Assembly (NCBI RefSeq): GCF_036850765.1
Contig: NC_089493.1
Coordinates: forward strand, 218,052,744-218,116,743
Length of the DNA stretch: 64,000 nt
Source of the DNA: Saccopteryx bilineata
Taxonomy: Eukaryota; Chordata; Mammalia; Chiroptera; Emballonuridae
Direction of reading: 5' to 3'
Shown: one piece after another, positions 1 to 11,272 of the stretch
Layout: every line of letters starts with the position of its first letter
How positions within the stretch are numbered: the stretch's first letter is position 1
Translations under genes and position numbers: made by a program
Notes under the pieces: generated by a model
Told to the model about the DNA's origin: nothing
Database searches by the model: none
Seen by the model: the letters and a program-made list of their open reading frames with translations, nothing else

Positions 1-1649
1 TGATGCCCTTGTAGAGTTTCCCACACAGGTAGAAGAGCCTGGCACTCTCACCTCACCTCTCCATGTGGTTCAGATATAACAATTTCCCAAGCAAACAACT
101 TGGTATTCTTATTTTCCTTTGGCCTTTAAAATGTCATTGTTGACCCCTCACCCTCTTTAAATAGCTCCTAACATTTTTGCAGACTAGCAGAACAACAAAG
201 GAACTGCAATTATTTCTGGGAAGGAATGTAAATAGGCAAAGAATGTACGACCCTCCCCGACTGTCTTTTAAGGACTGGAAATAAATCTGATTCAAGCTGA
301 TTCTGTCTTCTCCAAATGAGTTGCTTCTATGTTATTTTATTTCACAAAGGGAAAGTACATTATTTGTGCCATATTCTGATTTTCTCTAAGAATCCAAAGT
401 AATTTAAAAGGCAAAGTATTGTTGGCATTTTCTCTGAATATGAGTCATTCATGATTTAGATGGTGTTACTGCTATTCTGAGTTTTTTCTTACTGGCAAAG
501 GGATAAGACACAGGTGAGTTGGCTGAGTTTCAGAACAAGGCTCTGTTTAATTGCAAACGTACACACTGGGGACAGACAGCCTGGGATTTTGTACACACTG
601 CTGTATCTATGGCCACAGTGAATTTGCTTCTGAGAAAAAATTCCTAAAGGAGAAGGAGAACCATATCCAAAGGCCTGCAGGGGCCAGTCACACCATAAGT
701 GAACACAAGGATAAGGCAATGGGGAGTGGGTGGTGACCGAGGCGACAGAGCAGCACATGCCCTGCCTAAGGGCATTCACACTCACAGTATTAAAAACACT
801 GCACTGGCCAAATAAAACAAAGGTGCAGGCAAAGGTTCACTTTTCAGGGTGTGATGCATGCTGTTTGGCCAAGTTCAGTTCTCTCAGCTGGTTCAATAGT
901 GAGATCCCATTTTGTTTGTCACGTGTGCTAGCACAGGGGTTCTAAAAACCTTGACTGAAAGAATCAACCACCTGTCACATGGCCCTAATCTCTTCTGTGT
1001 TCCTCTTCCTTCCACAGCACAGCCACATGCATAAGCATGCACTACCTTGTGCAGGTCTTGAAATATAGAAGCCTGAGGTCAAAACTTTGCTCATAAAAAG
1101 TAGATAGATGTTCAGGTCAACAATAGAAAGGAAACTGCAGTTGATAAAGTGTGGCCGCTGTTGCTGTGACTAAGTAATGTTACTTCTCATTTCATCAGAA
1201 TATAATATTTCTATCCTTTAAATTGTTTTCATTTCCTTTGAGTTTTGATAATGACATACTTATTCTGCAAACAGAAGTTGTTTTGGAATAGTTTTCCTTT
1301 CTACAAGTATTGTAACAGAACATACATATTCAGTGTTTAAAATAATTGATTCTAAAACCACTGCATTGCTTAAAATAATATCCTTGTATCAGTGACATTT
1401 TCCAGTTTTTGCTTTGTTGTATGATTCAGGATTGCTCTGTTTACTCTTCCTGTCTGTACAGTGGAAATACAGAAAAAGTTAGAATATTTAAATGAAGTTT
1501 CTTTGGAGTCTTTTCAAATTCTTTATGCAAATATTTCTGTAGACTTCATAAACAGCAAACAGAACAATTATAAAGAAAACACCATTAGCCAAGGGATAAA
1601 AGCCTTTAAACTGTCAGAACCAGGAGAATAGGTGAAATACAAATATGAT
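1..1649. other. Unique intergenic sequence
   Basis: AT-rich sequence with no long reading frame, splice-flanked exon or recognisable repeat. Short open frames around 490-945 on both strands overlap each other and show no motif, so they are not called as genes. A highly diverged repeat could be missed by eye. Confidence 0.6.
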
Positions 1650-1660
1650 AATAAATAGTA

Positions 1661-2008
1661 GGCCCTGGCCAGTTGGCTCAGTGGTAGAGCGTCGGCCTGG
1701 CGTGCAGGAGTCCCAGGTTCGATTCCCCGCCAGGGCACACAGGAGAAGCCCCCATCTGCTTCTCCACCCTCCCCCTCTCCTTCCTCTCTGTCTCTCTCTT
1801 CCCCTCCCACAGCCGAGGCTCCATTGGAGTAAAGATGGCCCGGAACCTGAGGATGGCTCTGTGGCCTCTGCTTCAGGCGCTAGAATGCCTCTGGATGCGA
1901 CAGAGCAGCGCCCCCTGGTGGGCATGCCGGGTGGATCCTGGTCGGGTGCATGTGGGAGTCTGTCTGACGGCTTCCCCGTTTCCAGCTTTGGAAAAATGAA
2001 AATAAATA
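1661..2008 (+). mobile_element. tRNA-derived SINE (Rhin-1-like), full length
   Basis: The head has a tRNA-like pol III promoter: A box in GGCTCAGTGGTAGAGCG and B box GGTTCGATTCC. It is followed by the CACACAGGAGAAG...CTCTGTCTCTC body, the 'gcgccccctggtgggcatgccgg' region and an A-rich AAATAAATAAA tail. It is flanked by an 11-bp target duplication AATAAATAGTA (1650-1660 and 2009-2019), so this is a complete L1-mobilised insertion. The family name is from memory of horseshoe-bat SINEs; the structure is seen directly. Confidence 0.9.
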
Positions 2009-2019
2009 AATAAATAGTA

Positions 2020-3329
2020 AACATGCAGTTATATTTGCTTTAGGTTAATATTTTCTTCTCAGATAATTAGGTCATTGAATGGTTAGTGAATGACATTCCA
2101 TGTCTTTCCGTTTTGTGGGTTAATTGCACAAGCTGCATGGAAGCAAAAAGCCATGTTCTGTTCTAACTCATACAAAAGCCCAGAATGAGAGGAAGGATGC
2201 TGCAGAGACTGGAGCCAGCCAGTTTGAACTGGCACTAGTTAGTAATGACAGGGAGAGAAGAGGTGGACACAGGACCAGCAGGGAGGAGGAGCACTCAGGA
2301 AGGGAGTTACTGTTCAGCCAGAGCCTCGTTTCAAAGATTCACTGTAACGGCTATCATCATTCACTGAGAGGCTATCATCGGAGTGTGTGGTGTGGGCATA
2401 ATGTTTTCAAAAACGTCTTCCTCTTTTGAGAAAGAAACAGCTATTTGTGCTACAGCAGAGCTTTCTCTGCGTTTTTCCCTCCTGGGATTTGCCTCCCCCA
2501 CTCTTTTCCTTTAGAATAGAATGTGAATACAGATGAAATAGCATCCTCAGTTTTAACATTTTCAAAGAAAATAAATAAAAACAAAATATAAACAAATCCT
2601 GCTTCTGGAGAGTTCCTAATAAGATCATGTGAAGTAAAAGCACTTCTTTTAAATATTGTAAGCACATATCAATATCAAGAACAAAAAACTTTACTTCAAA
2701 ATAATGTCTACTTCCAATATTGTAGAATGTGCATTAGAGATGTCCATTTGCTCTAAATCAACAAAGACAGGAAATCGCTTATAATCCTCAGTGAGGATTA
2801 AAGTCACAAAAGATTTTCTTAAGTAAAGGAAGTGAAATTGATTGATATTAAATGATCAATTTTGTGAAAATTTATAATATAAATAACCATTTCTAAAAAT
2901 GAGAATGACCTTCAGGAATGAGTTAAATTGATTGGGCAAGAGGGTGGATATGGGGCTTCTGGTATGTTTCAAATTCATCATTCAAATCAGTTTGGTTTCA
3001 TTAATTTGGGGTTTTACTACTACTGGGCAGCAATCCAGTGCCATTTAAAACCTACTAATGGTTTTCATTCTAGGAGTCATTGCCAACATGGCCTCCCACT
3101 GAAAATACAGGCATTAGAGACAGAACTGGAAGAACTGTCTTATCCAAATTCTTAGCTGCTCAGACACTCTTCAGTAATTTAAAGATTCAACTCCAAGGGA
3201 GATTCTGAAGCAGAATAGGGATAGTCTCAATTCAGGTGAATAAGACATAATACCTATAAGTAGCTCAATATTGTATCTTGACAGTGCGTTTAGCAGAAAC
3301 CATCCAGAATTAAAAAAAAAACAAACATG
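2020..3329. other. Unique intergenic sequence
   Basis: No gene, RNA or repeat recognised. Reading frames are short (under about 100 codons) and overlap on opposite strands. Confidence 0.55.
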
Positions 3330-3804
3330 ATTTTTCAATTACAGTTAATATACAATATTAATTATTTCAGATGTACACCCCTGGGACCAGATGTCCACAT
3401 ACCTTACAAAGTGATCACCCACCAAATAAAGCATTCATCTGACACAACACATAGTTTACTATAATATTACTGATTATATTCTTCATGCTATGCTTCATAT
3501 TCTCATGACTGTTTTATAACTGCTGATTTGTACTACTTAACCTCTTCATCTAGCCCTCAAATCCCCTTTACTCTGCAACCATCAAAATGTTCTCTGTGTC
3601 TATGAGTTTGTGTCTTTCTTGTTTGTTTATTTTATTTTTTTTAGGTTACACATATAAGTGAAATTATATGGTATTTACCTTTCTCTCTGACTTATTTCAC
3701 TTAGCATAATACCCTCTAGATTCACCCAGATTGTTGCAAATATGAGGATTTCATTATATATTTTTTATGGCTGAGTAAAACTATATTGTATTTATATACC
3801 ACTT
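3330..3804 (-). mobile_element. Old L1 'B', 3' portion (3' UTR and ORF2 end)
   Basis: The reverse strand matches the end of an old mammalian L1: the 3' UTR with the 'cagatgtacacccctggg' type sequence, then the ORF2 C-terminal region around 3640-3803 (plus-strand text 'cttatttcacttagcataat' and 'tttatggctgag'). The sequence stops at TATATACCACTT (3793-3804) and resumes after the same 12 bases at 11273-11284. It was therefore split by the insertion of L1 A. No reading frame survives. Confidence 0.75.
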
Positions 3805-4119
3805 TTTAAATTTTTATTAATTTTAATTTATTGTGTTTACATGGATACGTGTCCCACTGAATATATCACCCTCACCCCGCACCCTTGTGTCTGTTTTTAA
3901 TACCCCCTTTGCTCCCCTTCCCCTAAGTTCCTCCCCCCTTTCTTCTGGATTTGCTATCCTATTATCTGTATCTATCTATGTGTTATGTATATATAATTTC
4001 ACTAATCCTTCACCTTCTCTGAACCCATCCCCTTATCCCCCTTCCCTCTGATAGCTGTCCCTCTAGTCCTTGTAACCCCACCTCTGCCTCTATTCTCTTC
4101 CTCAGTTCACTTTGTTCAT

Positions 4120-7100
4120 TAGATTCTGCAATAAGTGAGATCATATGATATTTGTCTTTCTCTGCCTGGCTTATTTCACTTAGCACAATAACCTCTGTTG
4201 TAAGGTACCAAAGGCTACAGAATTAATATTAATATTTTAGGAGGTTTAAAGAACATTTTATTAATTTGGGCTAGGCATTTTGTAAAGGATCTCTGTACTT
4301 GTATATATGATTAGCATAAAACCAATATGGCCGATGACATTATGTTATAAATGCAGAAAGAGAAAGGAGACTTGGATTCTCTGACCTTCCCCAAACCTAT
4401 GGGAAAGTGGGTGAATAGCTAGCCAGATGTAGGGATACAAAAAATTAAATTAAACCTTTTCTTATACTAATGGACCATTTACAGGCATCTCTCCCCATGG
4501 AAACTACCTCTCCCCTCCTGAAAGCATGCATTTAATGTATGTATCTCTGGACAAAGGAATAGCAAATAAACACTAGAAATTATAGGAATGTCTTTTAGTA
4601 TGTAAAGTGACATTTGTACCATTATGTTGCCTTGTAAGTTTTAATGTGTAGAAATGTCTTTTTATGAATCCTATAGACAGATGTTATAAACTTGCTAATG
4701 AATTGTGTCACATCCCCCTCCCTTCATCTTTTTTCCAAACCTGTATAGGAGAAAACAAAAGGTATAGGCTTATACCATGAAGTCAGGTTATTTCCCCACC
4801 CATGTATAATTAACAGTATATAACCAACCCCTAGAATATTAATAACACACACGATTTGGGACTTTGGAACTACCCCATGTAAGATATATGTGGCCGGCAT
4901 ATTTAATAAATTTCCTCCTTTAATAAAACTTTTCAAAAACTGATTTGGACTATGTGCCTCTACGAAAACCTGTGGAATTGTGGATTGGGTACTTTCCAAT
5001 AATCTCCAGTCCAATCCATGCTGTCGCAAAAGGTATGATTTCCTTCTTTTTCACGGCCACATAGTATTCCATTGTGTATATATATACCACAGCTTTTTAA
5101 TCCACTTGTCCACTGACGGATACATGGACTGTTTCCAGATCTTGGCTATTGTAAACAATGCTGCAATAAACATAGGGGTGCATTTCTTCTTTTGAATCAG
5201 TGATTTGGTATTCTTAGGATATATTCCTAAAAGTGGGATAGCTGGATCAAAAAGCAGTTCCATTTTTATTTTTTTTGAAGAAACTCCATACAATTCCCCT
5301 CAGTGGCTGCACCAGTCTGCATTCCCACCAGCAGTTCAGGAGGGTTCCCTTTTCTCCACACCCTCACCAGCATTTATTTTGTGTTGTTTTGTTAATGAGC
5401 ACCATTCTGACAGGTGTGAGGTGGTATCTCATTGTGGTTTTAACTTGCATTTCTCTAATGATTAGTGATGTTGAACATTTTTTTCATATGCCTATTGGTC
5501 ATCTGTATGTCCTCTTTGGAGAAGTGTTTATTCAGTTCTTTTGCCCATTTTTAATTGGATTGTTTACCTTCCTGGTGTTTAGTTTTAGCAGTTCTTTATA
5601 AATTTTGGTTACTAAGCCTTTATCAGACATATTGGTGCATATGTTCTCCCATTGTGTGAGTTGTCTTTTTATTTTGTTAATGGTGTCTTTTGCTGTGCAA
5701 AAGCTTTTTAGTTTGATATAGTCCCATTTGTTTATCCTGTCTTTTATTTCACTTGCCCATGGAGATAAATCTGCAAAAATATTACTATGATAGATATTGG
5801 AGAGTTTACTTCCTATGTTTTCTTCCAAAATGTATATGATTTCATGAGTTACATTTAAGTCTTTTATCCATTTTGAGTTTATTTTTGTGAATGGTGTAAC
5901 TTGGTGGTCTAGTTTCATTTTTTTGCAGGTAGCTGTCCAATTTTCCTAACACCATTTAATAAAGAGACTGCCTTTACTCAGTTGTATGCTCTTCTCTCCC
6001 TTTTTCAAATATCAGTTGACCATAAAGGTGTGGGTTTATTTCTGGGTTGTCTGTTCTGTTTTGTTGATCTGTATGCCTGTTCTTATGCCAGTACCACACT
6101 GTTTTGAGTACAATGGCCTGTACATGATATCAGTAAGTGTGATATCTCCCACTCTATTCTTCATTTTCAATATTACTGAGGCTATTTGTGTTCCTTTTTG
6201 GTTCCATATAAGTTATTTGAATATTTCTTATATATTTTTGAAGTATGCTATTGATATTTTAATAGGAATTGCATTGAATTTATAGATTGCTTTGGGTAAT
6301 ATAGACATTTTAATGATGTTTATTCTTCCTAACCATGAACATGGTATATGCTTCCACTTGTTTGTATCTTCCTTGATTTCTTTTATCAGTGTTTTATAAT
6401 TTTCCAAGTACAAATATTTTACCTTCTTGGTTAAATTTACTCCTACTTTATTTTTTTGTTGTAATAGTAAAGGGAATTTTTTCCTTAATCTCACTTTTAG
6501 ACAGTTTACTGTTGGTAAATAAAAATGCCACTAATTTCTGAATATTAATTATATCCTGCCACCTTGCTGAATTTATTTATCAGGCCTAATAGTTTTTGAC
6601 TGAAACTTTAGAGTTTTCTATGTACAGTATCATGTCATCAGCAAATAATGATAGTTTTACTTCTTTTTTCCCAATTTAAATGCCATTTATTTCTCCTTCT
6701 TGCCTGATTGCTGTGGCTAGGACTTTCAGAACTATGTTGAATAAGAGTGGTGAAAGGGGACACCCCTGCCTTGTTTCTGATCTTAAGGGGATTGCTTTTA
6801 ATTTTCCTCATTGAGTATGATGTTGGCTGTGGGTTTGCCATAGATGGCTTTTATCATGTTGAGGTATGTTCCCTGTATTCTCACGTTACTGAGAGTTTTG
6901 ATCATAAATGGGTGCTGGATTTTATCAAATGCTTTTTCTGCATCTATTGAAATTATCATGTGGTTTTTCTCCTTCCTTTTGTTTATGTGATGAATCACAT
7001 TGATTGATTTGCAAATATTGTACCAGCCTTGCCTCCCCAGAATAAATCCCACTTGATCATGATGTATGATTTTTTTCATGTATTGCTGGATCCGGTTTGC

Positions 7101-7945
7101 TAATATTTTTTTGAAAATTTTATCTAAGTTCATCAGGAATATTTTCCCATAGTTTTTTTTTGTTCTTGTTGTTTTTTGTAGTATCTTTACCTGGTTTTGG
7201 AATGAGGATAATGCTTGCCTCATAAAAGGAGCTTGGATTTCTTTCTTCCTCATGAATTTTTTGAAATAGCTTGAGAAGGATAGGTATTTGTTCTTTTTTG
7301 AATATTTGGTAAAATTCACCTGTGAAGCCATGTGGCCCAGGACTTTTGTTTGCTGGGAGTTCTTTGATAACTGTTTTAATTTCATTTGTTGTAATTTGTC
7401 TGTTTACATTTTCTGATTCTTCCAGATTGAGTTTAAGAAGATTGTATGTTTCTAGGAATTTATCCATTTCGCCTAGGTCGTTCAATTGTTTGGCATACAG
7501 ATCTTCATAGTATTTTCTTAGAATCCTTTGTATTTCTGTGGTTCAATTGTTACTTCTCTACTTCCATTTCTAATTTTATTGCTTTGAGTCCTCTCTCTCT
7601 TTTTCTTGATGAGTCTGGTTAAGGTTCGTCAATCTTGTTTACCTTTTCAGAGAACCAACCCTTGCTATCATTGATCTTTTGTATTTTTTTTTATCCTCTG
7701 TGTCATTTATTTTTGCTCTGATCTTTATTATTTTCTTCCTTCTACTTCTTTGGGCCTTTATTTGTTATTTTTCTAGTTCTTTTAGATGCAGAGTTAAGTT
7801 GTTTATTTGAGCTTTTTTATGCTTCTTAAGGTATGACTGTAATGCTATAAACTTCCCTTGTAAGACTGCTTTTGCTGTGTCCTATGAATTTTGAGATGTT
7901 GTATGTCCATTTTTATTTGTTTCAAGGAAATTTTTTATTTCTTGC
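4120..7945 (-). pseudogene. L1 A ORF2 remnant (reverse transcriptase), endonuclease lost
   Basis: Reverse-strand fragments in shifting frames carry L1 ORF2 signatures. Examples are [16 protein letters not shown] near 7.3 kb, [17 protein letters not shown] and [14 protein letters not shown] near 7.0 kb, [20 protein letters not shown] near 6.35 kb, and the C-terminal [20 protein letters not shown] near 5.9 kb. Many stops and frameshifts separate them. At about 7945 the sequence passes directly from the region just after the endonuclease domain into ORF1 C-terminal sequence. The N-terminal endonuclease (about 240 codons) and the inter-ORF spacer are thus deleted. The LTR-like insertion removes continuity near the C-terminus. 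Non-functional. Confidence 0.85.
4196..4998 (+). mobile_element. LTR-like insertion (probable solo LTR) in L1 A ORF2
   Basis: About 800 bp of non-L1 sequence interrupts the L1 A ORF2 C-terminal region. It begins TGTTGTAAGG, has a TATA-like stretch (CAGTATATAACC near 4813) and two AATAAA signals (4900-4925), which suits an LTR in plus orientation. The L1 flank bases ATAACCTC (4188-4195) and ATAATCTC (4999-5006) look like a mutated target duplication. Eight bases is longer than the usual 4-6 for an LTR, so the exact right end is uncertain, and the end CCA does not mirror the start well. A DNA transposon is the alternative. Confidence 0.5.
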
Positions 7946-8840
7946 AGTACTGGTTTGGTTGTGTTGAATTCCCTGAGTTTTTTTTTTATTTTTTTTTCCT
8001 TGAAGTTTTTTTATTTCTTCTTCAATTTTAAGTGATAGCCATGCTTGATAATGTACTCTTGGTTGTAGGTTCTTCTTTTGCATCACTTTGAATATTTCTT
8101 GCCAATCCCTTCAGGCCTCAAGTGTTTCTCTTGAGAAGTCGGATGTCATCCTTATGGAGGCTGCTCTGTATGTTATTAACTGCTTTTCTCTTGCAGCTTT
8201 TAGTGTTCTTTATCTCTTAACTTTGGCATTTTAATTATGATCTGTCTTGATGTAGGCCTCCTTGGCTTTCTCTTTAATGGGACTCTCTTGCTTCATGAAC
8301 TTGTGTGACTTGTTCCTTCATCAATTTAGGGAAATTTTCAGCTATGATTTCTTCAAACAGGTTCTTTATCCCTTGTTCATTCTCTTCTTCAGGAACTCCT
8401 ATGATGCAAATGTTGTTTCTCTTCATGTTGTCACAGAGCTCTCTTAGAGTTTCCTCAGTCTTTTTGAGCCTCTTTTCATTTTGTTGCTCTACTTCTGTGC
8501 TTATATTTATATTTATCTTCTCTACTAAATCACTGCTTCAATTCCCTCCTTCATCCAACCTGCTGTTGATTCCTTCTAGTGCTGCCTTTATTTCCAATAT
8601 TGTATTTGTCATTTCTGACTGGTTCATTTTTATGATCTCAGTGTCCCTTTTGATGCTTGCTATCTCTTTATTTAGGTGCTCATTATGTCTGTCCATTGTT
8701 GCTCTGAGATTCTTGAGCATCCTAAAAATCATTATTTTAAACTCTGCATCTAGTAATTTGGTTACTTCCATTTCATTTAGTTCTTTTTCAGGGGATTTCT
8801 CTTGTTGATTTATTTGGGTTGAATTTCTCTGTCTACACAT
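7946..8840 (-). pseudogene. L1 A ORF1 remnant
   Basis: ORF1 normally encodes a trimeric coiled-coil RNA-binding chaperone. The N-terminal 100 codons remain open at 8840-8538, starting MCRQRNSTQINQQEK and passing into a heptad-rich stretch with the ELNEMEVTKLLDAEFKIMI segment shared with ORF1 of L1 E and G. Further along, frameshifts and T-run expansions (for example 7978-8010) destroy the frame. The RNA-recognition and C-terminal regions are recognisable only as nucleotide similarity to L1 E ORF1. Confidence 0.8.
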
Positions 8841-11272
8841 TTTGTCAGTATATTAGAAGCACTGTCTGACTTTGAACTTTTGTGGTTTCTTTATGAGGAA
8901 GATGGGTGTGATGGTACTGGCCTCCAGGCCACCTGTTTGCCTTGTTCTGGGAATACTTCTTGAGGGTACTATTTTTTATCCTGTTGTCTGTGAGTATTGA
9001 ATGCAGTTGGAACTTTTGTGGGTACAGTTATTCCTTTAGACTGGCTAGCTCTAAAGGTCAACCTTGATCGTGTGTATAACACTCTGTGCAATGTTTGTCT
9101 TGTTGGGCATATTTATTCTCCACAGTGTCTGGTGCCTGCTAGACTCTTCCTTTGGGCGTGCTGCTTATGTAGCTAGATGAGTCTAGGGTTGTTGCTGTCT
9201 GCCACCCACTACTAGTTGTGTTGGTTCTAGATCTTCTTAGGTTGGCATCAGCTGTTGTTTGTAACCTGGTCTGGGCTACTTGTCTGCAGCTACAGCTCTT
9301 TTTGCTGTTTGTGTCTTTGTTTTCTGTGCCTGGGTAGTATGGGAAGGGCCAACCTGTGTGTAAGGATCAAGTTTCTCCAGCTTAGAGATGACAGAAGCTC
9401 CATTAAAGCCCTAAGCTCCATAAGATTTGCCTCCATTTTTCAGCTGCTCCACCTCCTCTTGCAGTTTCCTGGTCTTTCTTTCCACAGAGTCTTCTGTAGA
9501 AAGACTGTAGTGTGGGCCCAGACTGACCTCACTCAACCAACCCATCTTAAAATTGCAAGCTTGTTGGGTTAGGGCAGCTGAGGTTGGGAATCCAATGTTA
9601 GTGGGACCCCCTATTTCAAGGGTCTCTTGTTCAGTAGCTCAGTATGAGGAATGTGGTCCCACTCCAGAGCCTTATCCCTCAGCCACTGATGGATACTCAT
9701 ATTTTATTTCATCCCAACAAAGTGATCAGAAGGTTCAGTTCAAAGTGGGGCTGATAGCCCCCTCTACAGAAAGTGACTAAGCTCTTTGACCAGACCTGAC
9801 ACTAGGCTAAAGGGACCCACACTTTAAATGTCCATGCTCCAAGCCTCTCTCCCTTCTCCCAGTGGAATCTAGCCCTACAGGGCAGGACATCCAGCACCCA
9901 GTCCGGCTGACTGTGAAGCTCCACTGTATGCAATGCACATGAGCCACTGTGCCTGAGCTGATCACAGAGAGTGAAATTCGCTTTAGCTGGGCCAGATGTG
10001 AGGAGTCCTTCTTTTGGATACCACTTTAGCAAGGGTTGTTAGGTCTTGAACCAATCCTCTCTGCAGCTGACCACTGGATATTCCAGCCCTGGGCCTCTCT
10101 GAAGCAGCCCAGCGCAGACCAGTGAGAGACACTGCCTGTGACTGGCCCTCAGCAACCTTTTTGGAGCTATAAGCAATCCAGAGTTTGTGGTTGCCTCTGC
10201 TGGGCCCAGGTGCACATGGAAATACCAAACTACACACCTGTAGTTGGCTTTTACCCACACTGGTCCTGGGGGAAGTTTCCCTGAGTCTGGCCTCCTGCAG
10301 CCTCTGTCTGCTTGCTGCCTGCTTATTGAGCTCGGCCATAGGAAAAAACCTGTTAGAGTCTGGAGCCTGTGGCAATTCAGGGATTAGGAAGGGTGATGGG
10401 TGTCAGTCCAGACTTTTTCCACAGACCTCAGTGGGGTGTGGCCTCAGAAATCCAGTGACGTGGTCTGGCCACACTCTGGACAGTTTCCACTGAGTCTCCC
10501 ATGAGGTAGAATTGGGTCGGGAGGAAGCTCTGGCCTCAACATCAGAAAACTGAGTCACTGATGGGCCCCACCTCCTGGATTCTAGTATGACCCAGTTGCC
10601 ATGACTGGAACAGGAGATACTCCCAAAGGCAGAGCAATTGCTTCTCCCCAGGCTGGTGCCATTCAGAAGGGATTGCTTTACCCCAAGAAAGATGGCGACT
10701 GCACTACTAGAGAATGACTCAGCACAGGGGTTCCGGTGGTAATCTCCCTGAGCTTTCAACTGTACACTCTCCTCATGCAACTCTAGTCCTCTCAGCTCTC
10801 CCTCCACCGGAGCCCTGGGTAAGTGGCTGTGAATGAGATTTTTTGCGAGGGCCCTTTAAGACAGAGCCTGTGTGTCCAAGAGTTCTGTCTCTTTCTCGCA
10901 GACAGAAACTTGCCTCTTTTGACCACCAAATGCTGTCTGGGTGCCTCTTCTAGGCTCTGGGGCTCTAGACTGGAGCTCTGGGTTTGGGGCTGAGGTTCCA
11001 CTCCTCTCAGGGCAACACTCTCCACAGTGAGAGTTCCTCTGGATCCTCAGCCGCCACTCGCTCCCAGGAGTGGGGCAGCCATTTCCATGTCTCCACCCTT
11101 CCTACCAGTCTCAGTGTGGCTTCTGTGATCCTTGGTTATAGACTCCTCTTCGTTTAGTCCAAAGTTGGTTTTTCAAGATGATTGTTCTTAAATTAAGTTG
11201 TAATCCAATTTGGTCCTGGGAGGTGGCAGTTGGACCATCTGCCTACTCCATAGCCATCTTTGAATCCCCCGC
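8841..11272 (-). promoter_or_regulatory. L1 A 5' UTR
   Basis: About 2.4 kb of GC-richer sequence upstream of ORF1, ending at the L1 start. It has no tandem units like those in L1 F/H. By position it holds the old internal promoter. Reading frames in it on either strand (for example 9255-9572, 9983-10807) overlap each other and show no known domain. Confidence 0.7.

Larger units (their letters stand above)
3805..11272 (-). mobile_element. Near full-length L1 'A' nested in old L1 B
   Basis: Order on the minus strand: GC-rich 5' UTR (11272-8841), ORF1 remnant (8840-7946), ORF2 remnant (7945-about 4120), short 3' UTR (to 3805). A 12-bp target duplication TATATACCACTT brackets it (3793-3804 and 11273-11284). 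The 5' end ('ctactccatagccatcttt' on plus) matches the 5' end of L1 E at 48.77-48.80 kb, so the two belong to related subfamilies. Both reading frames are heavily mutated. An LTR-like insertion at 4196-4998 interrupts the ORF2 tail. It ranks between the old L1 B and the younger L1 F/H in age. Confidence 0.85.

Noticed and set aside
1661..1740. Possible tRNA gene
   Set aside because: The A and B boxes are those of a SINE head. There is no complete cloverleaf, and the sequence continues into the SINE body with a target duplication.
1645..2024. Overlapping frames of 122-136 codons on both strands
   Set aside because: They lie wholly in a full-length SINE. The same peptides recur wherever this SINE occurs (21.5, 22.8, 28.4 and 51.4 kb).
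9255..10807. Candidate proteins of 100-134 codons
   Set aside because: They overlap on opposite strands in the L1 A 5' UTR and have no domain; GC-rich sequence stays open by chance.
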